From Neolewinella xylanilytica (GTDB lineage: Bacteria; Bacteroidota; Bacteroidia; Chitinophagales; Saprospiraceae), in contig NZ_PTJC01000005.1 of NCBI RefSeq assembly GCF_002934605.1, forward strand, positions 1,116,001 to 1,180,000: a DNA stretch of 64,000 nucleotides. Reading direction: 5' to 3'. The notes beneath the pieces were generated by a model. That model searched no databases. It was not told where the DNA came from and saw only the letters and a list, made by a program, of their open reading frames with translations. Positions within the stretch are counted from its first letter, which is position 1. Every line of letters starts with the position of its first letter. Made by a program: the position numbers and the translations under genes. Shown in pieces: positions 1 to 7,995 of this stretch.

Positions 1-1
1 G

Positions 2-409
2 CACGGCGTTCGCATTTTTTGGGTCCACATCGCTTCCTTTGTCCTCTACAACGGCATCATCGGCTACCTGATCGTTTGGCGGGAAGACCAGACTACGCTG
101 GGCTTGCTCTATTACGTCGTCGCGATGGCGTTCCACTTCATCGTAACCGACTACGCCCTGTACGACCATTACCAGGAATTGTACCGGACCAGGGGGCGGT
201 GGCTGGTGGTCACGGCCCTCGTAGTGGGATGGGTGTTGGGCCTGGTGGTGGAGATTCCGGAAGTATTCATCGGCATGATCTTCTCCTTCCTGGCCGGGGG
301 GGTGATCATGAACGTCCTGAAGGAAGAACTACCCGGGGAGCGGCAGAGCAACATTCGGGCCTTCGTGGTGGGAGTGATAGCCTATGCGCTGTTGCTATTG
401 GCTACCTGA
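2..409 (+). CDS. Hypothetical membrane protein (5' end outside window)
   Basis: An open frame runs from the window edge to a TGA at 407-409 and gives about 135 residues. It is rich in hydrophobic stretches: a segment with FVLYNGIIGYLIVW near the edge, one with LLYYVVAMAFHFIV, one with WLVVTALVVGWVLGLVV, then a segment with GMIFSFLAGGVIMNVL, and a final AYALLLLAT. That suggests about five membrane helices in the visible part. Acidic and histidine residues lie inside or beside the helices (FHFIVTDY, ALYDHYQ), which can occur in transporters or membrane enzymes, but I do not recognise the family. The start codon is outside the window, so total length is unknown. It lies 110 bp upstream of the sugar isomerase-like gene on the same strand, with no clear link in function. 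Confidence 0.7.
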   Translation, partial: HGVRIFWVHIASFVLYNGIIGYLIVWREDQTTLGLLYYVVAMAFHFIVTDYALYDHYQELYRTRGRWLVVTALVVGWVLGLVVEIPEVFIGMIFSFLAGGVIMNVLKEELPGERQSNIRAFVVGVIAYALLLLAT

Positions 410-519
410 TTGCGGCTTCGAGTGCATTGTCGACGTTCAGGCGCCATTTGGCTCCCGCGCTCCGGCGCGATAGATATAAGAAAATTCCTACATTCAGCCC
501 ATAAACAGCTTTATCGATC

Positions 520-1434
520 ATGACCGACCGTAGAAAATTCCTCCGCCAATCCGCCAAGTACGGTGCCGCTTCCCTCCTGTTGCCCGCCTGGGCCTGCGGC
601 TCGGGTGGTGAAAGCCCGGAAGCCGGCGCCGAGACAACCCAAACGGAAGCGGAAACCGCCGGTGGAACCCTCGATGCTTTCGGTATCCAGCTGTACACCG
701 TGCGCGACGTCCTGCCCCAGGACCCGAAGGGAACGCTGCGCAAGCTGGCCGACTACGGCTACAAGCAAGTCGAAGGATACGAAGGCGCCCAGGGCATGTT
801 CTGGGGCATGGAGCACACCGAATTCAAGGACTACCTCGACGAGCTGGGACTCACCATGGTGTCCAGCCACTGCAACATCGACGAAAACTTCGAGGAAAAA
901 GCCCGGCAGGCCGCCGAGATCGGCATGGAGTACCTGATCTGCCCCCACATCGGAGCCCAGGACAGCAAGGAAGCCTGGCAGGCCGTGGTCGACAAGTTCA
1001 ACCAGCGCGGACAAACCTGCGCCGACAACGGGATCCGCTTCGCCTACCACAACCACGGCTACAGCTTCGAGAACGTCTACGGTATCGTTCCCCAGGATTT
1101 CATGATGGAAAACACCAACGATAGCGTCGACTACGAGATGGACATTTACTGGGTAGTGACCGCCGGGGCCGACCCCATCGCGTACCTGAACAAGTACCCC
1201 GATAAGTGGAAGCTCTGCCACGTGAAGGACCGGATGACCGATGCCGCCGCGGACGAGGCGGATGCCTCCACCGACCTGGGCACGGGGTCGATCGATTACG
1301 GCGAGATTCTGGCCGTCGCCCAGGATCACGGCATGGAATACTACATCGTCGAACAGGAGCGCTACGACAACTCCACCCCGATGGAAAGCGCCGAGGTTGA
1401 CGCCCGCTATCTGCAACAACTTCGCTTCGGATAG
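520..1434 (+). CDS. Tat-exported sugar phosphate isomerase/epimerase-like lipoprotein (AP endonuclease 2 TIM barrel)
   Basis: The 304-residue product starts with a twin-arginine signal (TDRRKFLRQ), a short hydrophobic stretch and WACGSGG, where the Cys is a plausible lipidation site. It should therefore be exported folded and anchored to a membrane. The mature part fits the xylose isomerase-like TIM-barrel family (IolE/sugar phosphate isomerase-epimerase). It opens with FGIQLYTVRDVL, then has VSSHCNI, FAYHNHGYSFE and LCHVKDR; the His, Glu and Asp residues of these motifs are the usual metal and substrate ligands. Near the C-terminus GSIDYGEIL and IVEQERYDNST fit the final strands. Secreted Bacteroidota members of this family are linked to sugar or inositol-type catabolism, but the substrate cannot be read from the sequence. 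It converges on the histidine kinase gene, whose stop is 20 bp away. Confidence 0.85.
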   Translation: MTDRRKFLRQSAKYGAASLLLPAWACGSGGESPEAGAETTQTEAETAGGTLDAFGIQLYTVRDVLPQDPKGTLRKLADYGYKQVEGYEGAQGMFWGMEHTEFKDYLDELGLTMVSSHCNIDENFEEKARQAAEIGMEYLICPHIGAQDSKEAWQAVVDKFNQRGQTCADNGIRFAYHNHGYSFENVYGIVPQDFMMENTNDSVDYEMDIYWVVTAGADPIAYLNKYPDKWKLCHVKDRMTDAAADEADASTDLGTGSIDYGEILAVAQDHGMEYYIVEQERYDNSTPMESAEVDARYLQQLRFG

Positions 1435-1453
1435 CCGCCGGAGCCCCTGACTA

Positions 1454-3640
1454 CTAGTCTTCGCCGTACTTCGAATACAAGGAATCCGGATCGCTGACCG
1501 CGGTATAGAACAGTACGCGGGTCCCCTTATTCTCCTCGCTTTCGATCCATACTTCGCCTTCGTGGAAACGGATGATCCGCTTGACGAGCGCCAGTCCGAT
1601 ACCGGTGCCCTCGATGTTTTCCACGTTGGTTGAGCGGGTGAACAGGTTGAACATCCGCGATTGTTGTTCGCGGGGAATGCCGATGCCATTGTCTTCCACG
1701 TAGAATACGGGGTGCTGCCGCCGGTACTCGCCGGTCCAACCCACTTGCACCCGGCGCCCGCACTTAGTAGCGGCGCTGTACTTGAACGCGTTAGATAAAA
1801 GGTTCGTGAAGACCATCAAAAGGTAGTTCCGGTCGCCGAAAATGTCGGGCATGTCGGGTTGGACCTCGCAGTGGAGAAACTTCGCGCTACCGTCGGCCAT
1901 GTTGGCGATCGATTCCGCGACCAGGCGGGATACGGTCAGGCGATTGACCAGAATTTTGGTTCGCTCGATGCGGCTCAGGGCGAGGATCTCGCGGATGAAG
2001 TGCTGTACCCGAACCGCGTTATCCTTGATATTTTGGAGGTGGTGGCGACCTAGCTCCCCGAGGGATTCCCCGAAATCCTCGTTCAGGATGTCGGCGTAAC
2101 TGGCAATACCCCGCAGCGGGGCCCGCAGATCGTGGCCGACGGCGTAGCTGAAGATCTCGAGATCGCTGTACGCCTCCTGGAGCAGCGCGTTTTGCTGCTG
2201 AGCGCGGTCGTACCGCTTCATGACGGTATCGCGGATGAAATTTTGTAGCTTTTTGGCATTGCCGATGGATGCCTCGCTCCACTTGCGGGAGCGGTTGTAG
2301 CGTAGCACCTCCTGGCGGGCGAAGCGGCGTGCCTTCTCGACATCCGACTCCGGGCTACTGCCGTATACGACGGACTGCACCGCCGCGGGGCGAAACCAGA
2401 TGATCCAGTTATCGGCCAGGGCATCCAGCGGTAGAAAAAGGATGCCGGCCGCCACGTCCAGCAGATCTTCCCCCCCGGGATAAAAGGTGGCGAGTTGGTC
2501 CGTACCGTAAAACGGGGTGGTGAGCCCCTCGCGCTTCAGCCAGCCTACGATGTCCTCTACCACTTCGCGGTCGGGGGTCAGTTCGTGAAGTGTCAGGCTA
2601 GCCCCCGAACAGATGGCGGCACCGTGGGTGTCGGGGATGAGGTCGAGGAGGCTGAAGTCGGGGCCGATGAGGCCCTGCACGAGCGTATCCGAGCGGAGGA
2701 TGTTATCGTATAATCTGGAACCGCCGTCCTTCGCGGGGTGGTCGCGGTGCCTGGCCGGTTGGTAGGCAAAGTGTTCTATCCGCTGTTCTACCGTTTTACC
2801 CGCCAGGTAAAGAAAGGTGCGCATTTGATAGTCCAGCCGGACCGGCTCCACCCCGTGCATGTACAGGGCCCCCCAAAGCTGATTGCCCCGGGAGATGGCC
2901 AGCACTGCGTTGGTAGCAAGCTTGTTGTCATCCAGAAATTTTTCCGTGTTGACGTTCGGCTCCCGACTGCCGACGTGATGCCGAAGCAGTTGTTCGGCCG
3001 CTTTCCCGAAGCTTCCCCGGATCGCCACGTTGCCCCCGTCGAGGGTAAACACTTCTACCGGGTTCGCCACTAGTTTTCGGTGGGCACTTTCCGGGATGTC
3101 GTGGCGAGTAAAGTGAACGCCCAGGAAAGTGGGCAACCCATCGCGGTGGCACTCGTTCACGACCACGCCGTCGTAGCTCTGGTCGAAGCGTAACACCATC
3201 GATCGATCGAAACCCAGGTGGCCGTGTGCGCCGTCACAGAGTGCCTGCAGGAGCGCCTTTTTGGAAGTTGCCGAGGTGAGTCGTTCCGTGAAGGCACGGA
3301 GGCGGAAGGCATAGTCTCGTGGTTGCGGCCAGGTGCGGCGCGGTTCGATCTCCACGACCCACTCGTCATCCGCGGGGTAGAAAAGGGCCTGGTAATTGGC
3401 TTCTCGCCATCCGGCCTGTCGGGGGAGCTTCACCGGTACGGGCCAATCCGCAAGATCATGGACGGGGATAGCGTCCAGGCAGGCGGCCGGTAGCAACCCG
3501 GTCAGCGGGGTGCCGATGAGATCCGCCGGGGATCGGCCGCATATCGTACGGGCCTGCGCGCTGACCGCCTTGATGGACAGCGAATTTCGGCAGGCGACGA
3601 TCACCAGGGCGTAAGACTGTACCAACGGTGACGGGATCAT
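1454..3640 (-). CDS. Phytochrome-like sensor histidine kinase, probably without bilin
   Basis: The 728-residue protein has the bacteriophytochrome layout. An N-terminal PAS-like domain (about 1-105) is followed by GAF (about 115-290), PHY-like (about 300-480), HisKA (about 485-560, H-box GHDLRAPLR with His near 503) and HATPase_c (about 600-720; NLLSNAFKY, DNGIGIP and GTGIGLALVKRI). The GAF keeps HDIPESA, matching the phytochrome DIP motif, and NQLWGALYMHG. The N-terminal extension with the usual bilin-attaching Cys is absent, and the GAF His that contacts the bilin pyrroles aligns with Asn/Thr in NVNTEKFL. I infer a sensor that no longer binds a classical bilin. An in-frame TTG at 3661 would add seven residues, but it is part of a TATATTTG promoter element, so the ATG at 3640 is preferred. 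No receiver domain and no adjacent response regulator are visible. Confidence 0.85.
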   Translation of the reverse strand: MIPSPLVQSYALVIVACRNSLSIKAVSAQARTICGRSPADLIGTPLTGLLPAACLDAIPVHDLADWPVPVKLPRQAGWREANYQALFYPADDEWVVEIEPRRTWPQPRDYAFRLRAFTERLTSATSKKALLQALCDGAHGHLGFDRSMVLRFDQSYDGVVVNECHRDGLPTFLGVHFTRHDIPESAHRKLVANPVEVFTLDGGNVAIRGSFGKAAEQLLRHHVGSREPNVNTEKFLDDNKLATNAVLAISRGNQLWGALYMHGVEPVRLDYQMRTFLYLAGKTVEQRIEHFAYQPARHRDHPAKDGGSRLYDNILRSDTLVQGLIGPDFSLLDLIPDTHGAAICSGASLTLHELTPDREVVEDIVGWLKREGLTTPFYGTDQLATFYPGGEDLLDVAAGILFLPLDALADNWIIWFRPAAVQSVVYGSSPESDVEKARRFARQEVLRYNRSRKWSEASIGNAKKLQNFIRDTVMKRYDRAQQQNALLQEAYSDLEIFSYAVGHDLRAPLRGIASYADILNEDFGESLGELGRHHLQNIKDNAVRVQHFIREILALSRIERTKILVNRLTVSRLVAESIANMADGSAKFLHCEVQPDMPDIFGDRNYLLMVFTNLLSNAFKYSAATKCGRRVQVGWTGEYRRQHPVFYVEDNGIGIPREQQSRMFNLFTRSTNVENIEGTGIGLALVKRIIRFHEGEVWIESEENKGTRVLFYTAVSDPDSLYSKYGED

Positions 3641-3658
3641 ATAAAACCTACCTTTTCG

Positions 3659-3666
3659 CAAATATA
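3659..3666 (-). promoter_or_regulatory. Bacteroidota -7 element (TATATTTG) for the phytochrome-like kinase
   Basis: Read on the minus strand the bases are TATATTTG, an exact match to the Bacteroidota -7 consensus TAnnTTTG. Transcription would start around 3652, giving a leader of about 12 nt before the ATG at 3640. I see no good -33 TTTG at the expected distance. The element decides the start: its last three bases are the alternative upstream TTG codon. Confidence 0.5.
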
Positions 3667-3873
3667 GGAAATAGGTCAGGCGGTGACGGCGCTAAACCTG
3701 ATGACATATCGTAAAGTGTCGCCAATGTAGTGGGACCTTAAGTCACCGATTAGCGAATGGGCACCCCCTATCGACCGATTACCCCCACTTTTTCCCAGCC
3801 GGGGTGGGCGGGGTCGACGGGGAAGTCCTTCGGGAGAAGAACCCCACCGGCAATCAGTAGGTATCCGGTGAAG
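3667..3873. other. Spacer between uvrA and the kinase gene
   Basis: About 200 bp without a convincing gene. On the minus strand a roughly 35-codon open stretch just after the uvrA stop reads like protein (it includes LLPKDFPVD and HPGWEKVGVIGR) but has no usable start codon. It may be a remnant of a gene end. No U-tract terminator is visible. Confidence 0.4.
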
Positions 3874-6774
3874 TTAACCCGCTAACTCTTCCCGTAAAAA
3901 TTTTCCGGTGTGGCTTTCCCCTACTTGGGCGACTTCCTCGGGGGTTCCGGTAGCTACTACCGTTCCGCCGCCGCGACCGCCCTCCGGGCCCATGTCGATC
4001 AGGTAATCGGCCACCTTGATGACGTCCATGGTATGCTCGATCACGAGTACGGTATTGCCCTTCTCCACGAGTTTCTGGAGCACTTTCAGCAGGTACTTGA
4101 TGTCTTCGAAGTGCAGGCCGGTAGTGGGCTCGTCGAGGATGTACACGGTCTGGCCGGTATCGCGCTTGGATAGCTCCTCGGCCAGTTTCACCCGCTGGGC
4201 CTCGCCGCCGGACAGGGTAGTAGCCCGTTGGCCGAGGGTAATGTAGCCGAGGCCGACGTCGCGCAGCGTCTTCAGGCGGCGGTATATCTTGGGGATGGGC
4301 TGGAAGAAGTCCGCCCCCTCCGCCACGCTCATGTTGAGGACGTCGGTAATCGATTTGCCCTTGTAGAGGATTTCCAGCGTTTCCCGGTTGAAGCGCATGC
4401 CCTGGCAGGTCTCGCATTCGACCTCCACGTCGGGAAGGAAGTTCATCTCGATGGTGCGCATCCCGCTGCCCTTGCAGGTTTCGCAGCGCCCTCCCTTCAC
4501 GTTGAAGCTGAAGCGGCCGGGCTTGTAGCCGCGGATCATGGCCTCCGGCAACTTGGTAAACAGCTGGCGGATGTCGGTAAACACCCCGGTGTAGGTGGCG
4601 GGGTTGGAGCGGGGGGTCCGACCGATCGGCGACTGGTCGATATCGATCACCTTGTCGATGTGCTGCAGGCCGTAGACGCGGCCGTGCTCCAGGGGCTTTT
4701 TGACGCTGTTGTACAGGTGCTGCCGCAGGATGGGGTAGAGCGTTTCGTTGATCAGGGTCGACTTTCCGCTGCCGGATACGCCGGTCACGCAGGTGAGGGT
4801 GCCGAGGGGGATCTTGATATCCGCCCCCTTCAGGTTGTTGCCCTGGGCACCCTTCAGCGTCAGGAACTTACCGTTGCCCTTGCGGCGGGTGTCGGGTACC
4901 TCGATCTTACGGCGGCCGGCCAGGTAGTCGCTGGTGATGCTGCCGGCGTGCTCCTGCTTCAGGAACTCCTCGGGCTTGCCCGCCGTCACGACCGCGCCGC
5001 CCTTCACCCCCGCGCCGGGGCCCAGGTCGAGTAGGTAATCGCTGGCCATCATGATGTCGCGGTCGTGCTCGACGACCAGCACCGTATTGCCGATGTCGGT
5101 CAGGTCGCGCAGGGCCCGGATGAGTCGTTGGTTGTCGCGCTGGTGCAGCCCGATGCTCGGCTCGTCCAGGATATAGGTAATGCCGGTGAGCTGGCTGCCG
5201 ATCTGGGTAGCCAGCCGGATACGCTGGGCCTCACCGCCGGAGAGGGTGCGGCCGGGCCGGTCCAGGCTCAGGTAGCCCAGGCCAACGTGTAGCAGGAACT
5301 GCAAGCGGAAGCGGATCTCCTTCAGGATGTCGGTGGCGATGAGGGTGGTACGCTCGTCCATGCCCTCTTCGGCCGTCTCCATCCATTCTCCGAGCTCGGT
5401 CAGGTCCATGCGGGCGAGGTCGCTGATCGTCTTTTCCTTGATTTTGTAGTAGCGGGCTTCCCTGCGCAGCCGGGCTCCTTCGCAGTCGGGACAGGTATCG
5501 ATGGTCATGAATTCCTCGGCCCAGGTGCGGATGCGCTCGCTGGTGGTCTCCTCGTACCAGCGTACGATCATGTTAACGAGGCCGTGCTTTTCGACGTCCC
5601 ACACCATGTCGTGGGCGCTCTTGTCGTATTTGCTTTTTTTGGATTTTTTGCTTTCCTGACTGCCGTAAAGGATCACGTTAAGCGATTCGGGCGCGATCTT
5701 TTCGATCGGGTCGCTCAGCTTGAATTGCTCCGCCTTCGCGATGGCTTTGATCTGCTTGAAGGTGGTATTGTCGCGGGTATCGCCGAGGGGGACCAGCCCG
5801 CCCTTGTTGATGCTGAGCGAGCGATCGGGGATGATCTTGGTGAGGTCCGGGCTGTTCACCTGCCCCAGTCCCTTACAGGTCGGGCAGTAGCCGTAGGGGG
5901 AGTTGAAGCTGAAGGTGTTCGGACTGGGCTCTTCGTAACTGATGCCGTTTTCGGCGTCCATCAGGTTCTTGGAGTAGGGGTTGGCTTCTCCGGTGTCGGC
6001 GTCCTGGATGAAGACCAGGCCCTCGCCGAGTTTAAGGGAGGTGGATACGGCCTGGCTGAGGCGATCGCGGCGGTCGGCGGTCATCTTGATGCGGTCGACT
6101 ACCAGCTCGATGTCGTGCACCTTGTAGCGGCTCACCTGCATGCCCTCTTTGAGGTCCTGGATCTCGCCGTCCACCCGTACCTTGGTGTATCCCTGCTTGC
6201 GCACCTGGTCGAAGAGCTCGCGGTAGTGGCCCTTGCGACCGCGTATGAGGGGCGCGAGGACCACGATCTTGCGGCCGTCGTACTCCGTGGCGATCTGGTC
6301 GAGCATCTGCTCCTCGGTGTAGCGGAGCATGGGTTTGCCGCTCACGTAGCTGTAGGCGGTACCGGCGCGGGCGTAGAGCAGCCGTAGGAAGTCGTAGATC
6401 TCGGTGACCGTACCGACGGTGGAGCGGGGGCTCCGGTTGGTGGTTTTCTGTTCGATGGAGATGACCGGACTCAGGCCGGTGATCTGCTCCACTTCCGGCC
6501 GCTCCATGGTGCCCATGAATTGGCGGGCGTAGCTGCTGAAGGTCTCCATGTACCGCCGCTGCCCCTCGGCGTAAATCGTATCGAAGGCCAGGCTGGACTT
6601 GCCGCTGCCGCTCAGGCCGGTAATCACCACGAGCTCGTTGCGGGGCAGCTCGACGTCGATGTTTTTGAGGTTGTGCTCCTTGGCCCCGATCACGCTGATA
6701 AAGCGCTCCGTATGTGGTATTTCCTGGGTTTTCTGGGCGGCGGGCGCGGGTGCGGCGGTAGTCGGTGAAGGCAT
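3874..6774 (-). CDS. uvrA: Excinuclease ABC subunit A
   Basis: The 966-residue protein is UvrA, the damage-recognising ATPase of nucleotide excision repair, which works in the cytoplasm with UvrB and UvrC. It has two ABC ATPase modules. The first has Walker A GLSGSGKSSL near residue 55 and signature LSGGEAQRIRLATQ; the second has Walker A GVSGSGKSTL and signature LSGGEAQRVKLAEEL, followed by ILDEPTTGLH. The zinc finger of the second module is intact (CETCKGSG ... CETCQGMR). In the first module the expected first Cys pair before FSFNSPYG is missing (NLMDAENGIS instead of CxxC), and only CPTCKGLG remains, so this finger is incomplete. A proline/alanine-rich tail of about 25 residues precedes the core. 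Length is near the usual 940-960. Some Bacteroidota carry more than one UvrA, so this could be a second paralogue. Confidence 0.96.
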   Translation of the reverse strand: MPSPTTAAPAPAAQKTQEIPHTERFISVIGAKEHNLKNIDVELPRNELVVITGLSGSGKSSLAFDTIYAEGQRRYMETFSSYARQFMGTMERPEVEQITGLSPVISIEQKTTNRSPRSTVGTVTEIYDFLRLLYARAGTAYSYVSGKPMLRYTEEQMLDQIATEYDGRKIVVLAPLIRGRKGHYRELFDQVRKQGYTKVRVDGEIQDLKEGMQVSRYKVHDIELVVDRIKMTADRRDRLSQAVSTSLKLGEGLVFIQDADTGEANPYSKNLMDAENGISYEEPSPNTFSFNSPYGYCPTCKGLGQVNSPDLTKIIPDRSLSINKGGLVPLGDTRDNTTFKQIKAIAKAEQFKLSDPIEKIAPESLNVILYGSQESKKSKKSKYDKSAHDMVWDVEKHGLVNMIVRWYEETTSERIRTWAEEFMTIDTCPDCEGARLRREARYYKIKEKTISDLARMDLTELGEWMETAEEGMDERTTLIATDILKEIRFRLQFLLHVGLGYLSLDRPGRTLSGGEAQRIRLATQIGSQLTGITYILDEPSIGLHQRDNQRLIRALRDLTDIGNTVLVVEHDRDIMMASDYLLDLGPGAGVKGGAVVTAGKPEEFLKQEHAGSITSDYLAGRRKIEVPDTRRKGNGKFLTLKGAQGNNLKGADIKIPLGTLTCVTGVSGSGKSTLINETLYPILRQHLYNSVKKPLEHGRVYGLQHIDKVIDIDQSPIGRTPRSNPATYTGVFTDIRQLFTKLPEAMIRGYKPGRFSFNVKGGRCETCKGSGMRTIEMNFLPDVEVECETCQGMRFNRETLEILYKGKSITDVLNMSVAEGADFFQPIPKIYRRLKTLRDVGLGYITLGQRATTLSGGEAQRVKLAEELSKRDTGQTVYILDEPTTGLHFEDIKYLLKVLQKLVEKGNTVLVIEHTMDVIKVADYLIDMGPEGGRGGGTVVATGTPEEVAQVGESHTGKFLREELAG

Positions 6775-6847
6775 AGCCTTAACAACCCACGAACTTGGTA
6801 GGTGGTTGTGTCGGTTGCGGGCTCCCTGGTCTTCCGGCGACCGGCGT

Positions 6848-6998
6848 CAGCCCCCTGGTCCGCCGAGCGGTAGCTCGTCTGCCCAGGGGGCGGGTCGACG
6901 GGAGGATCGTTGTGCGCCACTCGCGTAGGCCAGTATCGGAGCAGGAGCGTTTTTCCACCCCGACTCGTCGGCGGACCAGCTTACGCTGGGCAGACGAC
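6848..6998 (+). repeat. REP-pair unit 1 downstream of the RAYT gene
   Basis: This is the first of three similar units of about 150 bp. It begins with a hairpin at 6851-6890: outer stem CCCCCTGG/CCAGGGGG, internal loop TCCGC facing TCTGC, inner stem CGAGC/GCTCG and loop GGTA. It ends with an inverted-type hairpin at 6967-6998: outer stem GTCG/CGAC, internal loop GCGGA facing GCAGA, and inner stem CCAGC/GCTGG. The two loops are reverse complements of the head loops. Unit 2 follows with a 174 bp period. Confidence 0.85.
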
Positions 6999-7021
6999 TG
7001 ATGATGGTCGGTGGCCAGCAT

Positions 7022-7172
7022 CAGCCCCCTGGTCCGCCGAGCGGTAGCTCGTCTGCCCAGGGGGCGGGGTCGACGGGAGGATCGTTGTGTGCCACTTGCG
7101 TAGGGCTATATCGGGGCAGGAGCGTTTTTTCAACCGACCCGTCGGCGGACCAGCTAGCGCTGGGCAGACGAC
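7022..7172 (+). repeat. REP-pair unit 2 downstream of the RAYT gene
   Basis: A near-copy of unit 1. The head hairpin at 7025-7064 has the same outer and inner stems as unit 1. The tail hairpin at 7141-7172 has inner stem CCAGC/GCTGG with loop TAGC. The sequence between head and tail is also conserved but carries several substitutions, so the units are not freshly copied. Confidence 0.85.
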
Positions 7173-7179
7173 TGATGAT

Positions 7180-7211
7180 TGCCGGGGACCAGTTCACGCT
7201 GGGCAGACGAC
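7180..7211 (+). repeat. Partial REP tail next to the RAYT stop codon
   Basis: A lone tail-type hairpin with inner pairing CCAGT/GCTGG, followed by GCAGA and CGAC. Its 5' outer arm has diverged. It ends at the stop codon of the transposase (CTA on the plus strand at 7211-7213), so the element and the gene share a base. Confidence 0.65.
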
Positions 7212-7789
7212 TAGCGACGTCGAACGCCGATCAACTTCTCCGCCAGCGCGTAATTGCAAAGCGTTCCTTCCCGTAAACCGGCCCAGTCGCTAGCGGAGGA
7301 ATACGGCCAATCCGCAGCGCATTCAACCAGCCCGGCTTTGACCGGATTGTAGTGGATATAGTCAAAGCAGTGCCTGATGTAGGGTACGTACTGCGTGAAC
7401 GGACGCTCCTCTACTAATTCCCAGCTTTCCGGTATGAAGTCTTTGTAAGCGGGCTCATATTGTGTTTTTCTAAACAGACTTCCCCTGCGCTCATACTGTG
7501 GGTTTACCCGCCGGGTATAGCTGCTTAGTAAACTGCGAAATGTTGCGTGGATGACCTGTTGTTTGCTAGGCTTTAGTCCGGCCATTTGTATTTCGATCCC
7601 TGCCTGCTTTGGTATCAGCTGCAAGTGAAAATGGGTGGGCATCAGGCAGTAGCAAAAAATATCCGCGACGGGTAAAATCTGCTTGCGAAGTTTCCGCAAA
7701 AAAAGGTGGTAGAACTCTTCCTGCCGGTATACTACCTCGGAATTGATTGACTGGTTGTAGACGTGGTAAATGACGTTGGGGTAGTACAT
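7211..7789 (-). CDS. REP-associated tyrosine transposase (RAYT, IS200-like Y1 family)
   Basis: The 192-residue product has the hallmarks of Y1/HUH single-strand transposases. The metal-binding HUH motif is in CLMPTHFHLQLIP near residue 55, a likely catalytic Tyr lies in LLSSYTRRVNPQ near residue 105, and the C-terminal segment FDYIHYNPVKAGLVE is typical of REP-associated transposases. The frame stays open upstream into the flanking REP unit, but homology begins at MYYPNVIYHVYNQ, so the ATG at 7789 is chosen. Enzymes of this family nick and join single-stranded palindromic REP elements. Two and a half REP units lie on one side of the gene and one on the other, which fits a RAYT with its cognate substrate. 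No other transposon genes are present. Confidence 0.88.
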   Translation of the reverse strand: MYYPNVIYHVYNQSINSEVVYRQEEFYHLFLRKLRKQILPVADIFCYCLMPTHFHLQLIPKQAGIEIQMAGLKPSKQQVIHATFRSLLSSYTRRVNPQYERRGSLFRKTQYEPAYKDFIPESWELVEERPFTQYVPYIRHCFDYIHYNPVKAGLVECAADWPYSSASDWAGLREGTLCNYALAEKLIGVRRR

Positions 7790-7825
7790 AGTCGAAATTA
7801 AGGCAATTGGAAGAAACTGTAGCTT

Positions 7826-7969
7826 CCTGGTCCGCCGAGCAGCAGCTCGTCTGCCCAGGGGGCGGGTCGACGGGAGGATCATTGTGTGCCACTTGCGTAG
7901 GTCTGTATCAGGGCAGGAGCTTTTTCCACCCCGACTCGTCGGCGGACCAGTTAGCGCTGGGCAGACGAC
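7826..7969 (+). repeat. REP-pair unit 3 upstream of the RAYT gene
   Basis: Third copy of the unit, on the other side of the transposase gene. The head hairpin at 7826-7859 has outer stem CCTGG/CCAGG, TCCGC facing TCTGC, and inner stem CGAGC/GCTCG with loop AGCA. The tail at 7938-7969 has GTCG/CGAC, GCGGA facing GCAGA, and inner stem CCAGT/GCTGG with one G-T pair. The orientation is the same as units 1 and 2, so the gene sits between direct copies of the REP pair. Confidence 0.85.
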
Positions 7970-7995
7970 AGACGACCGTTGTACATTCGCCAGCA

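Noticed and set aside
511..1689. 392-codon minus-strand frame across the sugar isomerase gene
   Set aside because: It spans two convergent genes, shows low-complexity Val/Gly/Asp composition and no recognisable motif.
4228..6387. Long plus-strand frames (268 and 267 codons) inside uvrA
   Set aside because: Antisense of a well-conserved gene; composition is typical of antisense frames in GC-rich coding DNA.
6848..7211. Repeat array as a possible attC/integron or CRISPR
   Set aside because: The repeats are paired hairpins beside a Y1 transposase with no integrase or cas gene; a REP/RAYT explanation fits better.
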